NCBI RefSeq assembly: GCF_037024155.1 | Contig: NZ_JAYKTS010000006.1 | Coordinates: 90,799 to 154,798 of the forward strand | Reading direction: 5' to 3' | From: Bacillus sp. 2205SS5-2 | GTDB lineage: Bacteria > Bacillota > Bacilli > Bacillales > Bacillaceae_K | Length of the DNA stretch: 64,000 nt | Part shown: in pieces, positions 16,386-25,408 of the stretch | Numbering within the stretch: the first letter of the stretch is position 1 | How the letters are laid out: every line of letters begins with the position of its first letter | Position numbers and translations under genes: made by a program | Notes under the pieces: generated by a model | What the model saw: the letters and a program-made list of their open reading frames with translations, nothing else | Database searches by the model: none | Told to the model about the DNA's origin: nothing

Positions 16386-17600
16386 GTGAGAAAGCCAAGA
16401 ATCGTTGTTTTAGGAGCAGGGTACGGGGGTTTAATGACCGTAACTCGTCTTCAAAAACAAATTTCAAATGAAGCCGAAATTGTATTAATTAACAAAAATG
16501 ATTATCACTATGAAACAACTTGGTTACATGAGGCATCAGCTGGTACGATGCATCATGATAAAGTACGTTATGATATCAGCTCTGTAATTAATCGTAGTCG
16601 TGTGAAATTCATGCAAGCAACGGTTGAAGATATCAAAACTGAAGAGAGAGTCATCGTAACGTCTGATGGTGAAGTGGAATTTGATTACCTAGTTGTTGCC
16701 TTAGGAGCAGAACCTGAAACATTCGGTATCAAAGGGTTAAAAGAATTTGCGTTCTCGATTACGAACATCAATTCTGCACGCCATATCCGTGAACATATTG
16801 ATTATCAATTCGCGACTTATAGCTTAGAAGAAGAGAAAAAAGATGAACGTCTAACCATTGTCGTTGGTGGTGCCGGCTTCACTGGAATTGAGTTTCTAGG
16901 AGAGCTTGGCAATCGCGTCCCTGAGTTATGCACTGAGTATGATATAGATCAAAGTAAAGTTCGCATTGTTTGTGTAGAAGCTGCACCTATGATTCTTCCA
17001 GGTTTTGACCCAGAGCTTGTCAAGTATGCTCGTGCAAAATTAGAGAAGAAGGGTGTCGAATTCCGTATTGGTACACCTTTGAAAGAAGCAACCGAACAAG
17101 GAATCTTCATTGCAAAAGGCGAAGAAGGGGTAGAAGAAATCAAAGCGGCTACAGTTGTTTGGGCAGCGGGTGTTCGTGGAAATGCTTTGATTGAAAAAGC
17201 AGGATTCGAAAACATGCGTGGGCGTGTGAAAATAGAAAAAGACCTTCGTGCTCCAGGACATGAGAATGTGTTCATTATCGGTGATTCTTCCTTAATGATT
17301 AACGAAGAAATCAATCGTCCATACCCACCAACAGCTCAAATTGCGATGCAACAAGGTGAAGTGTGTGCACGTAATATTGCTTCGCTTGTAAGAGGAAAGC
17401 TAGATTTAGAAACCTTTGTTCCAGATTTAAAAGGAACGGTATGTTCATTAGGTGAAGATGATGCTATTGGGGTCGTCTTTGGTAAGAAACTAATGGGTAC
17501 ATCTGCATCCTTCATGAAGAAAGTCATCGATAACCGTGCCTTATTTATGATTGGTGGAGCAGGGCTTGTCTTCAAAAAAGGGAAATTTAAATTTTTTTAA
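16386..17600 (+). CDS. yumB: YumB, type II NADH dehydrogenase (NDH-2)
   Basis: A 404-aa single-subunit NADH:quinone oxidoreductase-type flavoprotein. The FAD loop is [10 protein letters not shown], the NADH loop is [12 protein letters not shown], the second FAD segment is FIIGDSS and the quinone-side motif is [12 protein letters not shown]. It would oxidise NADH at the inner face of the membrane without pumping protons. The GTG at 16386 starts at the Rossmann strand; AAAGGTGG lies 11 bases before it. The alternative ATG at 16323 has no ribosome site. It is paralogous to yutJ and probably the main NDH-2 at this locus. Confidence 0.9.
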   Translation: MRKPRIVVLGAGYGGLMTVTRLQKQISNEAEIVLINKNDYHYETTWLHEASAGTMHHDKVRYDISSVINRSRVKFMQATVEDIKTEERVIVTSDGEVEFDYLVVALGAEPETFGIKGLKEFAFSITNINSARHIREHIDYQFATYSLEEEKKDERLTIVVGGAGFTGIEFLGELGNRVPELCTEYDIDQSKVRIVCVEAAPMILPGFDPELVKYARAKLEKKGVEFRIGTPLKEATEQGIFIAKGEEGVEEIKAATVVWAAGVRGNALIEKAGFENMRGRVKIEKDLRAPGHENVFIIGDSSLMINEEINRPYPPTAQIAMQQGEVCARNIASLVRGKLDLETFVPDLKGTVCSLGEDDAIGVVFGKKLMGTSASFMKKVIDNRALFMIGGAGLVFKKGKFKFF

Positions 17601-17667
17601 AAGGAATTATTGAGTTGAGACATGCATGAATGCACGGCTATTCCTTATTAATACTTTATAGATTCAA

Positions 17668-17698
17668 AAAAACTACCTAATCAGGTAGTTTTTCTTTT
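17668..17698. terminator. terminator between yumB and the HAAS membrane gene
   Basis: Eleven-base-pair AAAAACTACCT/AGGTAGTTTTT stem with an AATC loop and flanking T run. It overlaps the 3' end of the convergent minus-strand gene. Confidence 0.85.
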
Positions 17699-18442
17699 TT
17701 TCTTCCTAAGCAAATAGTATAAGAAGAGTAGAAGCGACAGAAGTGCAATCATAATTGTAGTAAGAATATAGCTCGGATTCTGATTAATCTCATTAGGTAT
17801 AAAGCGGTTAGCAATCGGTCCAAAGCTTAAAAAGATGGGGACCAAAATGGTAAACCAGGTTTTGGTATAAAGAGCACATGCAATAAATGCTAAGATACAA
17901 CCTAGAAGGATAAGATTATTTTGAAAGGGTGTGGCGACAAAGCTATTTTGAATAGATGGATCAAAGAATAAAAAATATAATCCAACCATCGCTCCTAGCA
18001 AGCCTAACTGAGATCCAATAGCAATGACGTAGAGCCATTTGGAGTAATAGAAAATAGGAACAATTTTAATAAATAAAAAAGCACTGATGACTAATCCAAG
18101 TATAGTCCAGATACCTCCAATGATTAGTGTGTTTTGTGAAAGAGTAAATCTTCCCTCGATCGCTGGGCCTAAGCTAAAGTAGGCGCTTAAAAGTAAAGCA
18201 AATAGCGGAATTAGTTTAATGTTTTCCTTTATATCTGTTTTCATAGAAGAGCTTATATCTCTCAAGTATTTCTTTGGACTTTCCCCGATTATATTCTCGA
18301 CGCTTTTCCCATCTGCTTCCGCTTGAAGTAAATGATCCTCTAATTCCTCCATTATTTCACTAATTTCTTGCTCGTTTTTTCCTTTTGCAATAAGGTGCAT
18401 TCTCATTTGAATAATGAATTGTTCTGATTTTTTTGAAAGCAT
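17681..18442 (-). CDS. HAAS-domain multi-pass membrane protein
   Basis: A 253-aa protein. Residues 1-70 form a soluble helical domain (EIMEELEDHLLQAEADGKS) typical of HAAS/DUF1700-like signalling domains that accompany PadR regulators. About six or seven hydrophobic segments follow, then a basic tail (RKKKRKTT). The function is unknown; such pairs are commonly thought to sense envelope or membrane state. Its start lies four bases after the padR stop, so the two form an operon. Confidence 0.72.
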   Translation of the reverse strand: MLSKKSEQFIIQMRMHLIAKGKNEQEISEIMEELEDHLLQAEADGKSVENIIGESPKKYLRDISSSMKTDIKENIKLIPLFALLLSAYFSLGPAIEGRFTLSQNTLIIGGIWTILGLVISAFLFIKIVPIFYYSKWLYVIAIGSQLGLLGAMVGLYFLFFDPSIQNSFVATPFQNNLILLGCILAFIACALYTKTWFTILVPIFLSFGPIANRFIPNEINQNPSYILTTIMIALLSLLLFLYYLLRKKKRKTT

Positions 18443-18446
18443 CTTT

Positions 18447-18773
18447 CTACTCCCCTTCTTTCAATAAAGATGTAACTCCTTGGGAAAGCTCTCCCCAACG
18501 CTCTTTGAATGTCTTTAATTCTTCTACACCTTTCTCTGTAATATTGTAATATTTTCGTTTCGGTCCATTCGGTGATTTTCTCATCGCCGTCGTGACAAAT
18601 TCGTTTTTCTGTAATCTCATTAAAACAGGGTAGATGCTTCCTTCACTAACCACAGAGAAATGATGTTCTTCTAATTTTTTGGTGATTTCATAACCGTATG
18701 TTTCTCCTTGGGCGATAAGTGCTAATAAACAGCCATCTAATAGGCCTTTGAGCATTTGGGTGGTGGTTGACAA
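18447..18773 (-). CDS. PadR family transcriptional regulator
   Basis: A 108-aa regulator made of the PadR winged-helix domain with a short C-terminal dimerisation helix (PadR-s2 size). Family motifs are LLALIAQGETYGYEI and SEGSIYPVLMRLQKN. The start is a TTG with AAGGAGGAGAACC upstream. It is first gene of an operon with the HAAS membrane protein and probably represses its own promoter through the inverted repeat at 18918-18970. Confidence 0.9.
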   Translation of the reverse strand: MSTTTQMLKGLLDGCLLALIAQGETYGYEITKKLEEHHFSVVSEGSIYPVLMRLQKNEFVTTAMRKSPNGPKRKYYNITEKGVEELKTFKERWGELSQGVTSLLKEGE

Positions 18774-18917
18774 GGTTCTCCTCCTTACATCGTATTAACT
18801 GGCTCGAGTACTGTTAGCGTTCTAAAAAAATCAGACTAAGTGTGATGTTTAGTAAGTAAAAAGTAAAAACAACCCTTCTAATAATCGATTTACTGTATGG
18901 AAACCATCTCCTTTTCT

Positions 18918-18970
18918 ATACTATAGTGTATTACATAATAGCGGTCAACTACTTTGTAATACACTATAGT
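18918..18970 (-). promoter_or_regulatory. padR promoter and 17-bp inverted-repeat operator
   Basis: On the minus strand TTGACC (18942-18947) and TATAGT (18919-18924) are separated by exactly 17 bp, a near-consensus sigma-A promoter. A perfect 17-bp inverted repeat (TACTATAGTGTATTACA and its complement, 19-bp gap) overlaps the -10 element and lies upstream of the -35. This arrangement fits autorepression by a PadR dimer pair. Confidence 0.8.
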
Positions 18971-19019
18971 AAATAGTTGATTGGAATTGAAAGTTGGTTT
19001 AAGGTTGCTAATAGGAAAA

Positions 19020-19163
19020 GGTCGTTTTTGCAACTAATTGTATTTCCTCATATAAGAAGGAGTTCGGGGCATCCCTTTGATCTGTCATTAAAGCGAAATA
19101 AAAAATACAAGGGTATAGTACCGATAACTAATTTAAAAGAAACACAGAATGCGGTAAGAGCCT
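19020..19163 (+). repeat. decayed copy of repeat A
   Basis: TCGTTTTTGCAACTAATTG and GGGGCATCCCTTTGATC followed by GGTAAGAGCCTTTC; recognisable but diverged. Just upstream of the second Nudix gene and followed by subtype-B-like sequence (CTACCTGTATTTTCTTTGTG). Confidence 0.5.
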
Positions 19164-19287
19164 TTCCTAACTAAGAAATTTTTCATTTCAAGATAGATAG
19201 TAAGAAAGAACACGAAACCTTACTACCTGTATTTTCTTTGTGACAAAAGCAACAATGCATATAAAAAGAAGTTGAGGAGGAATGGGA

Positions 19288-19764
19288 TTGTCTAGAGGAA
19301 AAGTGTGGATGTGTGTCGCTGGATTAGTCCTTGATGAAAAGGGGAGGTGGTTAGTCGTCAAGAAAAAATATGGTGGTCTTAAAGGGAAATGGAGTCTACC
19401 TGCCGGGTTTGTTCAAGAGGGAGAGACAGCCGATGAGGCGGCAATTCGCGAAACGAAAGAAGAGACTGGAATAGAGGCGGAGGTTCAAGGACTAATCGGT
19501 CTCCGAACAGGGGTTATTCGTGAAGAGATTAGTGATAATATGTTGGTCTTCTCCTTGAAAGCTAGCAATCATCAGCGTCTTGTTCCTCAAGAGAAGGAGA
19601 TTATGGAAGTACGTTGGATCGATCCTAATGATTTGCCTGCGAACGAAACATCGACTATGCTGTTCGAAATTTTACAGAAAAATTGGCAGCATAGGAAAGA
19701 AAAGATTGAGGATGTTGACCCTGGAGAAGTATTTGGCTATACGACCTATCGGCTGTTTTTTTGA
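19288..19764 (+). CDS. Nudix hydrolase
   Basis: A 158-aa Nudix hydrolase with an intact box: G40-FVQEG-E46 then R54-ETKEETGI62. The TTG at 19288 is preferred because GAGGAGG lies seven bases upstream, whereas the ATG at 19282 would be only one base from it. The short length and C-terminal DVDPGEVFGYTTYRLFF are typical of this Bacillus subgroup upstream of yuiA. Substrate unknown. Confidence 0.88.
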   Translation: MSRGKVWMCVAGLVLDEKGRWLVVKKKYGGLKGKWSLPAGFVQEGETADEAAIRETKEETGIEAEVQGLIGLRTGVIREEISDNMLVFSLKASNHQRLVPQEKEIMEVRWIDPNDLPANETSTMLFEILQKNWQHRKEKIEDVDPGEVFGYTTYRLFF

Positions 19765-19790
19765 AGTATTATGATGTCTACTCATTGTTG

Positions 19791-19929
19791 AAGGCAGTTC
19801 TCACAGCAGGAAATAAACCGATAAAAAATTCGGGACATTTATTTGTCTATTTTGACGAAATCCATCCCCAGAATGCAGTATTCTAGCGAGAATTAGATGT
19901 AATAGCAACCATGTGTAAGAAATGAGCCT
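19791..19929 (+). repeat. decayed copy of repeat A
   Basis: GCAGTTCTCACAG, CGGGACATTTATTTGTC and the right end AAATGAGCCT are diverged versions of the consensus. Confidence 0.5.
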
Positions 19930-20118
19930 CATTGAAAAGGATGTTTGAATATTCCACCTGAAAAACTAAAAAAGGCGGGAGAGCGAGGATAAAGCAGAAA
20001 TATCATAATGTATTCGCTTTCATGGGAGAATGCGATTGAATTTGCCTCTTTTCTAATCCGGAAAAGGATGTTATATTATCAGAAAATTAAGATATTTCAA
20101 AAGGAGAGGAAAAAGAAT

Positions 20119-20241
20119 ATGGCAAAGCTGATTTCTACTCAAACGAAAAAATGTATGTACTGTTCAGGTAAAGGGTATTTTCAGCTCATTCTCGGTGGCT
20201 CAGAAACATGTCCTCGTTGTGGAGGGAGTGGAAAGAAGTAA
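20119..20241 (+). CDS. yuiA: YuiA family small zinc-finger-like protein
   Basis: A 40-aa protein with two DnaJ-type motifs, CMYCSGKG and CPRCGGSG, that should bind one zinc ion. Starting at ATG 20119 (AAAGGAGAGG upstream) removes a long non-homologous 5' extension. Function unknown. It is followed by its own terminator and then yuiB, as in B. subtilis. Confidence 0.85.
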   Translation: MAKLISTQTKKCMYCSGKGYFQLILGGSETCPRCGGSGKK

Positions 20242-20260
20242 GATGAATTGGAAAAAAAGG

Positions 20261-20295
20261 ATGATTTACGGTCAAAGTAAATCATGCTTTTTTTT
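20261..20295 (+). terminator. yuiA terminator
   Basis: Nine-base-pair ATGATTTAC/GTAAATCAT stem followed by T8. Confidence 0.85.
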
Positions 20296-20365
20296 GGTTC
20301 TACTAATTGACGTAACCATTACATTTGAGTACACTAAATCATAGCGCAAGTAGGAGGTGTACTCA

Positions 20366-20683
20366 ATGAACATTGCTCAGTTTGTTCTTTCCATTTTAAT
20401 CTTTTTTGTTTTGTTTTATAGTATTGGATTCATTCTTAATATGCTTCTTCGCATGACGTGGGTCATGGCAATTATTTATCCAGTAATCACAATCTTTATC
20501 ATAGATGAGGTGAGGTTCATAGCCTATTTTAAAGATCCTGGGACTTCGTTCAGTTCCTTAGGTGAAAAAATTGGCAATTTGGCGACAGTCGATGTCGTGA
20601 TCTTGGTTAGTGGTCTAGCAGGTGCCATTGTTTCTGGGTTAACTAGCAGGATCTTACGTAAAAAAGGCTATCAAATGTTTTAA
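20366..20683 (+). CDS. yuiB: YuiB family membrane protein
   Basis: A 105-aa membrane protein with three hydrophobic segments (about residues 4-25, 29-48 and 72-92) and a basic C-terminus. ATG 20366 follows AGGAGG at eight bases. Gene order yuiA-yuiB-yuiC supports the name; no function is known. Confidence 0.82.
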   Translation: MNIAQFVLSILIFFVLFYSIGFILNMLLRMTWVMAIIYPVITIFIIDEVRFIAYFKDPGTSFSSLGEKIGNLATVDVVILVSGLAGAIVSGLTSRILRKKGYQMF

Positions 20684-20712
20684 AACTACCAATGGTTTGG
20701 TAGTTTTTTTGT
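20682..20712 (+). terminator. yuiB terminator
   Basis: Eleven-base-pair AAAACTACCAA/TTGGTAGTTTT stem overlapping the stop, then a T tract. The following 290 bp up to yuiC hold no other gene or clear motif. Confidence 0.85.
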
Positions 20713-21003
20713 TTTTTCAAATTCTATAATCCATTTTAAAACAGGTGAGTTATCAAGAAGAAAAATAAAAATCCTAAATTTTAAGGGTGAAACCTTGTTG
20801 GGAAAATCGGAACTTTCGTCAATCTATCCTCCACACATATACGTGAAAACTAGATGATTGGCAATAAATTGAGTCTGAAAAGGCATATTTCTTCATGCTT
20901 TGCAGAAAATGTTGAATTTTCAAAAAATATGACAAGTTACCTTTATTACGCATATTTCTCTGTCAGATGGGAAAGTAATATATCTGGGAGGAGTGAATGA
21001 GTA

Positions 21004-21696
21004 ATGAAAATGACAAAACTATGGACGAAACGAACCATCATGACTCTTTTAGTTGTTCTGGCGCTTATGACAACGCTAGAAACGGTATCTGGTGTGAAAG
21101 CTTCAAGTTTTATCGGTGCACTTATACAGCAAGCGGAGCAAAAAGTGGAACATCAAACAAAAACAATATCGATTGGGTATAAAATGTTAAAAACAGTCAG
21201 GGACGATTCAAAGAAAATTTCGGCAAGTGAAGTAGTGATGAGCACAAAGCCTAGATTAGAAAGTTCGTTTAACTGGTCTCAATATCCTTTGAAAACGGTA
21301 GTAGCCACGGGGTATACTGCAGGAGTAGAATCAACTGGAAAAGATGAAAATCATCCGCTCTATGGCATTACATACTCTGGGGTGAAAGTGAAAAGAGATT
21401 TGTACTCCACCATTGCGGCTGATTTATCGGTGTTTCCTCTTGGTACAATTCTTTTTATTCCGGAGTACGGATTTGGTGTCGTTGCGGATAAAGGAAGTGC
21501 CATTAAAGGGGACAGGCTGGATTTGTATTACGATACCGTGGATCAGGTGTACAATGAATGGGGAAAGAAAGAGGTCGATGTTTATGTCGTCTCAATGGGT
21601 AAAGGTGTATTAACTGAAGAAACACTTTTGAATCTGAATGAAACAAAGGATTTACAAGTTTTTCGACCACAATACAATAAAACACTTGAAGAATAA
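21004..21696 (+). CDS. yuiC: YuiC, 3D-domain cell-wall protein
   Basis: A 230-aa secreted or membrane-anchored protein. An N-terminal basic region and hydrophobic helix (residues 9-28) precede a linker and a C-terminal 3D domain. The name-giving aspartates are in the C-terminal block ([20 protein letters not shown]), and [13 protein letters not shown] opens the fold. This domain is found in resuscitation or stationary-phase survival proteins that cleave peptidoglycan (lytic transglycosylase-like). GGGAGGAG precedes the ATG. Confidence 0.88.
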   Translation: MKMTKLWTKRTIMTLLVVLALMTTLETVSGVKASSFIGALIQQAEQKVEHQTKTISIGYKMLKTVRDDSKKISASEVVMSTKPRLESSFNWSQYPLKTVVATGYTAGVESTGKDENHPLYGITYSGVKVKRDLYSTIAADLSVFPLGTILFIPEYGFGVVADKGSAIKGDRLDLYYDTVDQVYNEWGKKEVDVYVVSMGKGVLTEETLLNLNETKDLQVFRPQYNKTLEE

Positions 21697-21732
21697 GTAA
21701 AAGGAGGGAGACTTGGTCTCCCTCCTTTTACT
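21696..21732 (+). terminator. yuiC terminator
   Basis: Seventeen-base-pair perfect stem with a TTG loop (arm AGTAAAAGGAGGGAGAC); the first base of the arm is the last base of the stop codon. Confidence 0.85.
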
Positions 21733-21802
21733 ATGAACTGTTTTAGACGGGGAGTTATATACCTTGGCGGGAAAATAAGAATTTCCAGAAACTTCTTTTA
21801 AT

Positions 21803-21938
21803 AGGGCTCTACTCATATACATCGTTGCTTTTAACTTTAATAATCCACGATTCTCGAAAAGATTTCATTCGAAAATCGACGAAATGATGCCTCGATACTA
21901 ATCCTTCCACGGATTAAATACGGTTGCGAAAACAGCCT
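21803..21938 (-). repeat. dispersed repeat A, shortened
   Basis: AGGGCTCTACTCATATACATCGTTGCT to TTGCGAAAACAGCCT; reverse copy after yuiC, 1 bp before the end of the next gene. Confidence 0.75.
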
Positions 21939-22724
21939 TTAATATTTTTCATAACTCTCAGGATGAAGAAGCTTGCCGAGTTTTACCACCCCTTCTAACA
22001 ATCGAGGTGATGGACGACAGTATAGTTCTTCTTCGAGCAAGTGAATGGTATGGTTTTGAATGGCCTTCATTTCTTGCCAACCAGGTCTTTTTTTGAGAGC
22101 ACTCGCTTTCATTTTTTGCTGTTGGACGCCAACCCAGGCCATGGCGATGACATCGGGATTTCGGCGTTTTACATCGTTCCAATCAGTTTGGACACTAGCG
22201 AGTTCGACATCTTCATAGGCGTTAATTCCGCCAGCAAGTTGACTAACTTCAGTTAACCAATTAATTCTTCCGGGTGTGAAAACGGGCTTTGGCCACCATT
22301 CCCAATAGATTGTTGGTTGTTGAGTTTGGCTGCGACCGATGGTTCGAAGTTCTTCTACTAAGTTTATGTATTTTTTTGCCCTTTCCTCTGCTTCGTCTTG
22401 AATACCGCAGGCTTCTCCTACTTTAAGTAAATCGAGATAGATATCGTGTAGGCTTTGAGGATTCAGAACTAAGTGGGGAATTTGTCGTTTTTGTAGCTGT
22501 TCCACGTTTTTTTCCATACCAGGAACGCTTAATGAAGCGAGAACAAGATCCGGTTCCATCGCTACCAATTTGTCCATATCAATCGACAAATCCCGACCTA
22601 ATCGTGGTAAGTGTTGAATATGCTTTGGCCAATCAGAATCATCGTCTAGGGCAATGAGAAATGAGGTTAAGTCTAAGTATTCCATTAATTCCGTATTACT
22701 AGGGCAAATAGATATGACACGCAT
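21939..22724 (-). CDS. cobalamin-binding (BtuF-like) protein without signal peptide
   Basis: A 261-aa protein with the fold of iron/B12 ABC substrate-binding proteins: VISICPSNTELMEYLDL at the N-terminus, MEPDLVLASLS in the first lobe, and WEWWPKPVFTPGRINWL near the interlobe helix. It begins directly with the fold at ATG 22724 (AAGGAGG seven bases upstream) and has no signal peptide or lipobox, so it should be cytoplasmic. No permease or ATPase gene is adjacent. It lies 11 bp downstream of yuiD and is probably co-transcribed. Confidence 0.8.
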   Translation of the reverse strand: MRVISICPSNTELMEYLDLTSFLIALDDDSDWPKHIQHLPRLGRDLSIDMDKLVAMEPDLVLASLSVPGMEKNVEQLQKRQIPHLVLNPQSLHDIYLDLLKVGEACGIQDEAEERAKKYINLVEELRTIGRSQTQQPTIYWEWWPKPVFTPGRINWLTEVSQLAGGINAYEDVELASVQTDWNDVKRRNPDVIAMAWVGVQQQKMKASALKKRPGWQEMKAIQNHTIHLLEEELYCRPSPRLLEGVVKLGKLLHPESYEKY

Positions 22725-22735
22725 CTGTTTCCTCC

Positions 22736-23215
22736 TTATGTCCAAATATAGAAGTGAAGTAAAATTGTTAATCCCACGCCTGTAACCGCACCAAAAAATA
22801 CTTCATTCGGTTTGTGACCAAGAAGCTCTTTTAATTCTTTCCGTTTTTCTTGCTCTGGTTTTTTCTGCCATTCTTTCGCTTCCACGACGAATCGTTGAAA
22901 ATCGGTCACAAGCTGATTTAATACAATTGCTTGCTCACCAGCTTGGCGGCGCACACCCGTTGCGTCGAACATTACAATAATGGCAAAAACAGCTGCTACA
23001 GCAAAAATCGGTGAGTTTAAAGACGTTTCTAAGGCGATGCCTGTTGCTAATGCGGTAACAGCAGCGGAGTGAGAACTGGGCATCCCACCGGTCGAAGTAA
23101 CGAGCGACCAGTTCCATTCACGGGTAGCAATGTATTGAATCGGTACTTTGACAAATTGGGCGAAGAAGATAGCAAATAGAGAAGCCATTAGCGGAAAGTT
23201 CAAAAATAAATCCAT
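22736..23215 (-). CDS. yuiD: YuiD, divergent PAP2 family membrane protein (DUF212)
   Basis: A 159-aa membrane protein of the divergent PAP2 family. GGMPSSHSAAVTAL contains the phosphatase-like SxxHS core, and MFDATGVRRQAGEQA is the second conserved block. About four membrane segments are visible. A phosphatase role on lipid phosphates is inferred only from the fold. The start is uncertain: ATG 23215 begins the conserved part, while GTG 23230 is immediately after GAAAGG. It is first of a two-gene operon with the cobalamin-binding-like gene. Confidence 0.85.
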   Translation of the reverse strand: MDLFLNFPLMASLFAIFFAQFVKVPIQYIATREWNWSLVTSTGGMPSSHSAAVTALATGIALETSLNSPIFAVAAVFAIIVMFDATGVRRQAGEQAIVLNQLVTDFQRFVVEAKEWQKKPEQEKRKELKELLGHKPNEVFFGAVTGVGLTILLHFYIWT

Positions 23216-23404
23216 AAAACGTGCCAGCACCCTTTCAAATTAAAATGAATTAAAATCAAAAAAATCGGAAATTATTTCTTATTAGTATACCACAATTTTA
23301 GCTCAAAAAACGTTAGGAGGCGAGAGCTACCTAAAAGTACTTGGAAGGTGGAATGCTAGAATGTGAAAGCATATTTCGCTATAATAACGGTGGAGGTGTT
23401 CTCG

Positions 23405-24910
23405 ATGAAATATTCAGTAGAACAAGAAATAAGGTTACATGAAGAAATAGATGCGTTAGTCGTAGGTGTGTATCAAAAGCCGGAATTTACGGGTCTGGTA
23501 AAAGAACTCGACGATACATTTAAGGGACAATTAACCGAGCTTGTAAAAGCAAAAGACATTCAGTATAAAATGAAACAAGTTGCCACTGTTCATACGTTAG
23601 GAGCTATTGGTGCGAAAAGACTGATTTTTGTCGGTCTAGGCAAAGAGAAGGATTTATCGTTTGATGAGCTACGAGTAGCTTTTGGGAAAGTAGGAAAGAC
23701 GTTAGCAAACCTTCGTACAAAAAAAGTAGCATTAGCTGTTGATACGTTTATCAGCGATGTTATTAGCGCTAACGATGCGGCTCACGCTTTTAGCGAAGCG
23801 ACAACCATGAGTACATATCAATTCGAAGGATACAAGCAAAAATCAAATGTGCCTGAACAAAATATAGAGGAAGTGGTGGTCTACTCTTCTAGTGATCAGC
23901 AAGAAGTAAGCGCAGCCTTAGAGGTTGGCTATGCTCATGGACGCGGGACAAACTCTGCTCGTTCATTAGTGAATATGCCAGGGAATATTCTCACCGCAAC
24001 CAAGCTAGCCCACTATTCGCTAGAATTAGCTGAGAAGTATGGGTTTGAAGCAGAAATTTTAGAAAAAGAGCAAATGGAAGAGTTAGGCATGGGAGCTCTT
24101 TTAGCGGTGAATCAAGGATCGACTGAGCCACCCAAGATGATTGTACTTAAGTACCAAGGTAAAGATGAGTGGAAAGATGTAATTGGGCTCGTAGGAAAGG
24201 GAATAACCTTTGATACGGGTGGATATTCCATTAAGCCCAAAGACGGAATTGTCGGCATGAAATCAGATATGGGCGGAGCTGCAGCTGTTCTAGGTGCTAT
24301 GGAAGTCATTGGGGAACTGAAGCCGGAACAAAATGTTGTGGCAGTCATACCTTCTACGGACAATATGGTAAGTGGGAATGCTTTCAAGCCAGATGATGTG
24401 ATTACCTCGATGAGTGGTAAAACGATTGAAATACTGAATACCGATGCAGAGGGCCGCCTCGCTTTAGCGGATGCTATGACATATGCGAAGCATCATGGTG
24501 CAGATTATTTAGTGGATGTAGCTACTCTAACAGGTGGTGTCATCGTGGCGCTAGGCTATGATAAAACAGGAGCATTGACCAATCATGAGGCAATGTTTGA
24601 GCAAATGTTAGAAGCTTCTTTTGAAGCAGGAGAATTTATGTGGCGTTTACCTTATACCGAGAGCGATAAGAAGCGTGTGCGCAAAAGCCCGGTAGCTGAT
24701 TTAAATAACTCTCCGGGAAGAGATGGTCATGCTATTTTCGGTGGGGCATTTGTTGGAGAATTTACTGAAGGCACGCCTTGGGTCCATTTAGATATCGCCG
24801 GAACGGCAACGTCGAAATCTGCTCATGACTTAGGGCCAAGTGGTGGTACGGGAGCGATGGTTCGTACTCTAGCTCTTTTTGTTGAGAAGTTTGAAAATCT
24901 GGAAAAATAG
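23405..24910 (+). CDS. pepA: leucyl aminopeptidase, M17 family
   Basis: A 501-aa M17 cytosolic aminopeptidase of normal length. The catalytic C-terminal domain shows [15 protein letters not shown] (metal-binding Lys/Asp), [14 protein letters not shown] and the signature [13 protein letters not shown]. It binds two metal ions and releases N-terminal Leu and other residues in peptide turnover. ATG 23405 follows GGAGGTGTTCTCG. This is yuiE in B. subtilis. Confidence 0.93.
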   Translation: MKYSVEQEIRLHEEIDALVVGVYQKPEFTGLVKELDDTFKGQLTELVKAKDIQYKMKQVATVHTLGAIGAKRLIFVGLGKEKDLSFDELRVAFGKVGKTLANLRTKKVALAVDTFISDVISANDAAHAFSEATTMSTYQFEGYKQKSNVPEQNIEEVVVYSSSDQQEVSAALEVGYAHGRGTNSARSLVNMPGNILTATKLAHYSLELAEKYGFEAEILEKEQMEELGMGALLAVNQGSTEPPKMIVLKYQGKDEWKDVIGLVGKGITFDTGGYSIKPKDGIVGMKSDMGGAAAVLGAMEVIGELKPEQNVVAVIPSTDNMVSGNAFKPDDVITSMSGKTIEILNTDAEGRLALADAMTYAKHHGADYLVDVATLTGGVIVALGYDKTGALTNHEAMFEQMLEASFEAGEFMWRLPYTESDKKRVRKSPVADLNNSPGRDGHAIFGGAFVGEFTEGTPWVHLDIAGTATSKSAHDLGPSGGTGAMVRTLALFVEKFENLEK

Positions 24911-24917
24911 TTCCCAT

Positions 24918-24952
24918 AAAAAAGCCATTCTTTTTAGAATGGCTTTTTTTTT
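24918..24952 (+). terminator. pepA terminator
   Basis: Fourteen-base-pair AAAAAAGCCATTCT stem with a TTTT loop and T9 tail. Confidence 0.88.
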
Positions 24953-25117
24953 AGGTTCTTTTCGTATTCGTTATTGCTATTCAATTTAATGATGAATGGA
25001 TTTCTTCCTCTTTATCATGATTACGTTCTAGAAATTTCGAAAAGATGCCCCGAAATCGATTTTTAAAACGCTATATGTACTAATTCGAAAAATAATATTC
25101 TTTGTGAAAACTACCCT
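24953..25117 (-). repeat. dispersed repeat A, full-length
   Basis: Starts directly at the end of the pepA terminator T tract (AGGTTCTTTTCGTATTCG) and ends TTTGTGAAAACTACCCT. Confidence 0.8.
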
Positions 25118-25233
25118 ATTTAAGAGGGTTAAATAGTTTGGATTTTTATGCGTTTTTGCACTTAGCTTTTGGCGAATCCATTCAAACACGTATCTGGTTT
25201 GTTTAATTACTCGTATGTATCACGAGCAATTAA

Positions 25234-25295
25234 AGGCTGTTTTCGCAAAGTTTATAGACTGGTGCGAAAAGCAACAAACTCTGCGAAAACAGCCT
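25234..25295. repeat. 62-bp end-to-end fold-back of repeat A
   Basis: AGGCTGTTTTCGCAAAGTTT joined to the inverse of the same end (CAACAAACTCTGCGAAAACAGCCT), so both termini are left ends, as at 6250-6290. Confidence 0.88.
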
Positions 25296-25306
25296 TTACT
25301 AAAGAA

Positions 25307-25335
25307 TTGACAATTTACCAGATTATCTGATAGAT
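25307..25335 (+). promoter_or_regulatory. candidate yuiF promoter
   Basis: TTGACA at 25307-25312 with a 17-bp spacer to ATAGAT, about 70 bp before the yuiF start. The -35 is perfect and the -10 weak. A nearby direct repeat of CAATTTACCA flanks it and could bind a regulator. Confidence 0.5.
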
Positions 25336-25408
25336 TAAAGTACATCGTTTAACACTCTACCAATTTACCAAACTAAAGGAAAGAGAGTGTGTGAGAGGAG
25401 TCAAAAGA

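Noticed and set aside
25117-25408. T-box or riboswitch leader for yuiF
   Set aside because: No GGGTGG-type T-box bulge sequence or other recognisable aptamer was found.
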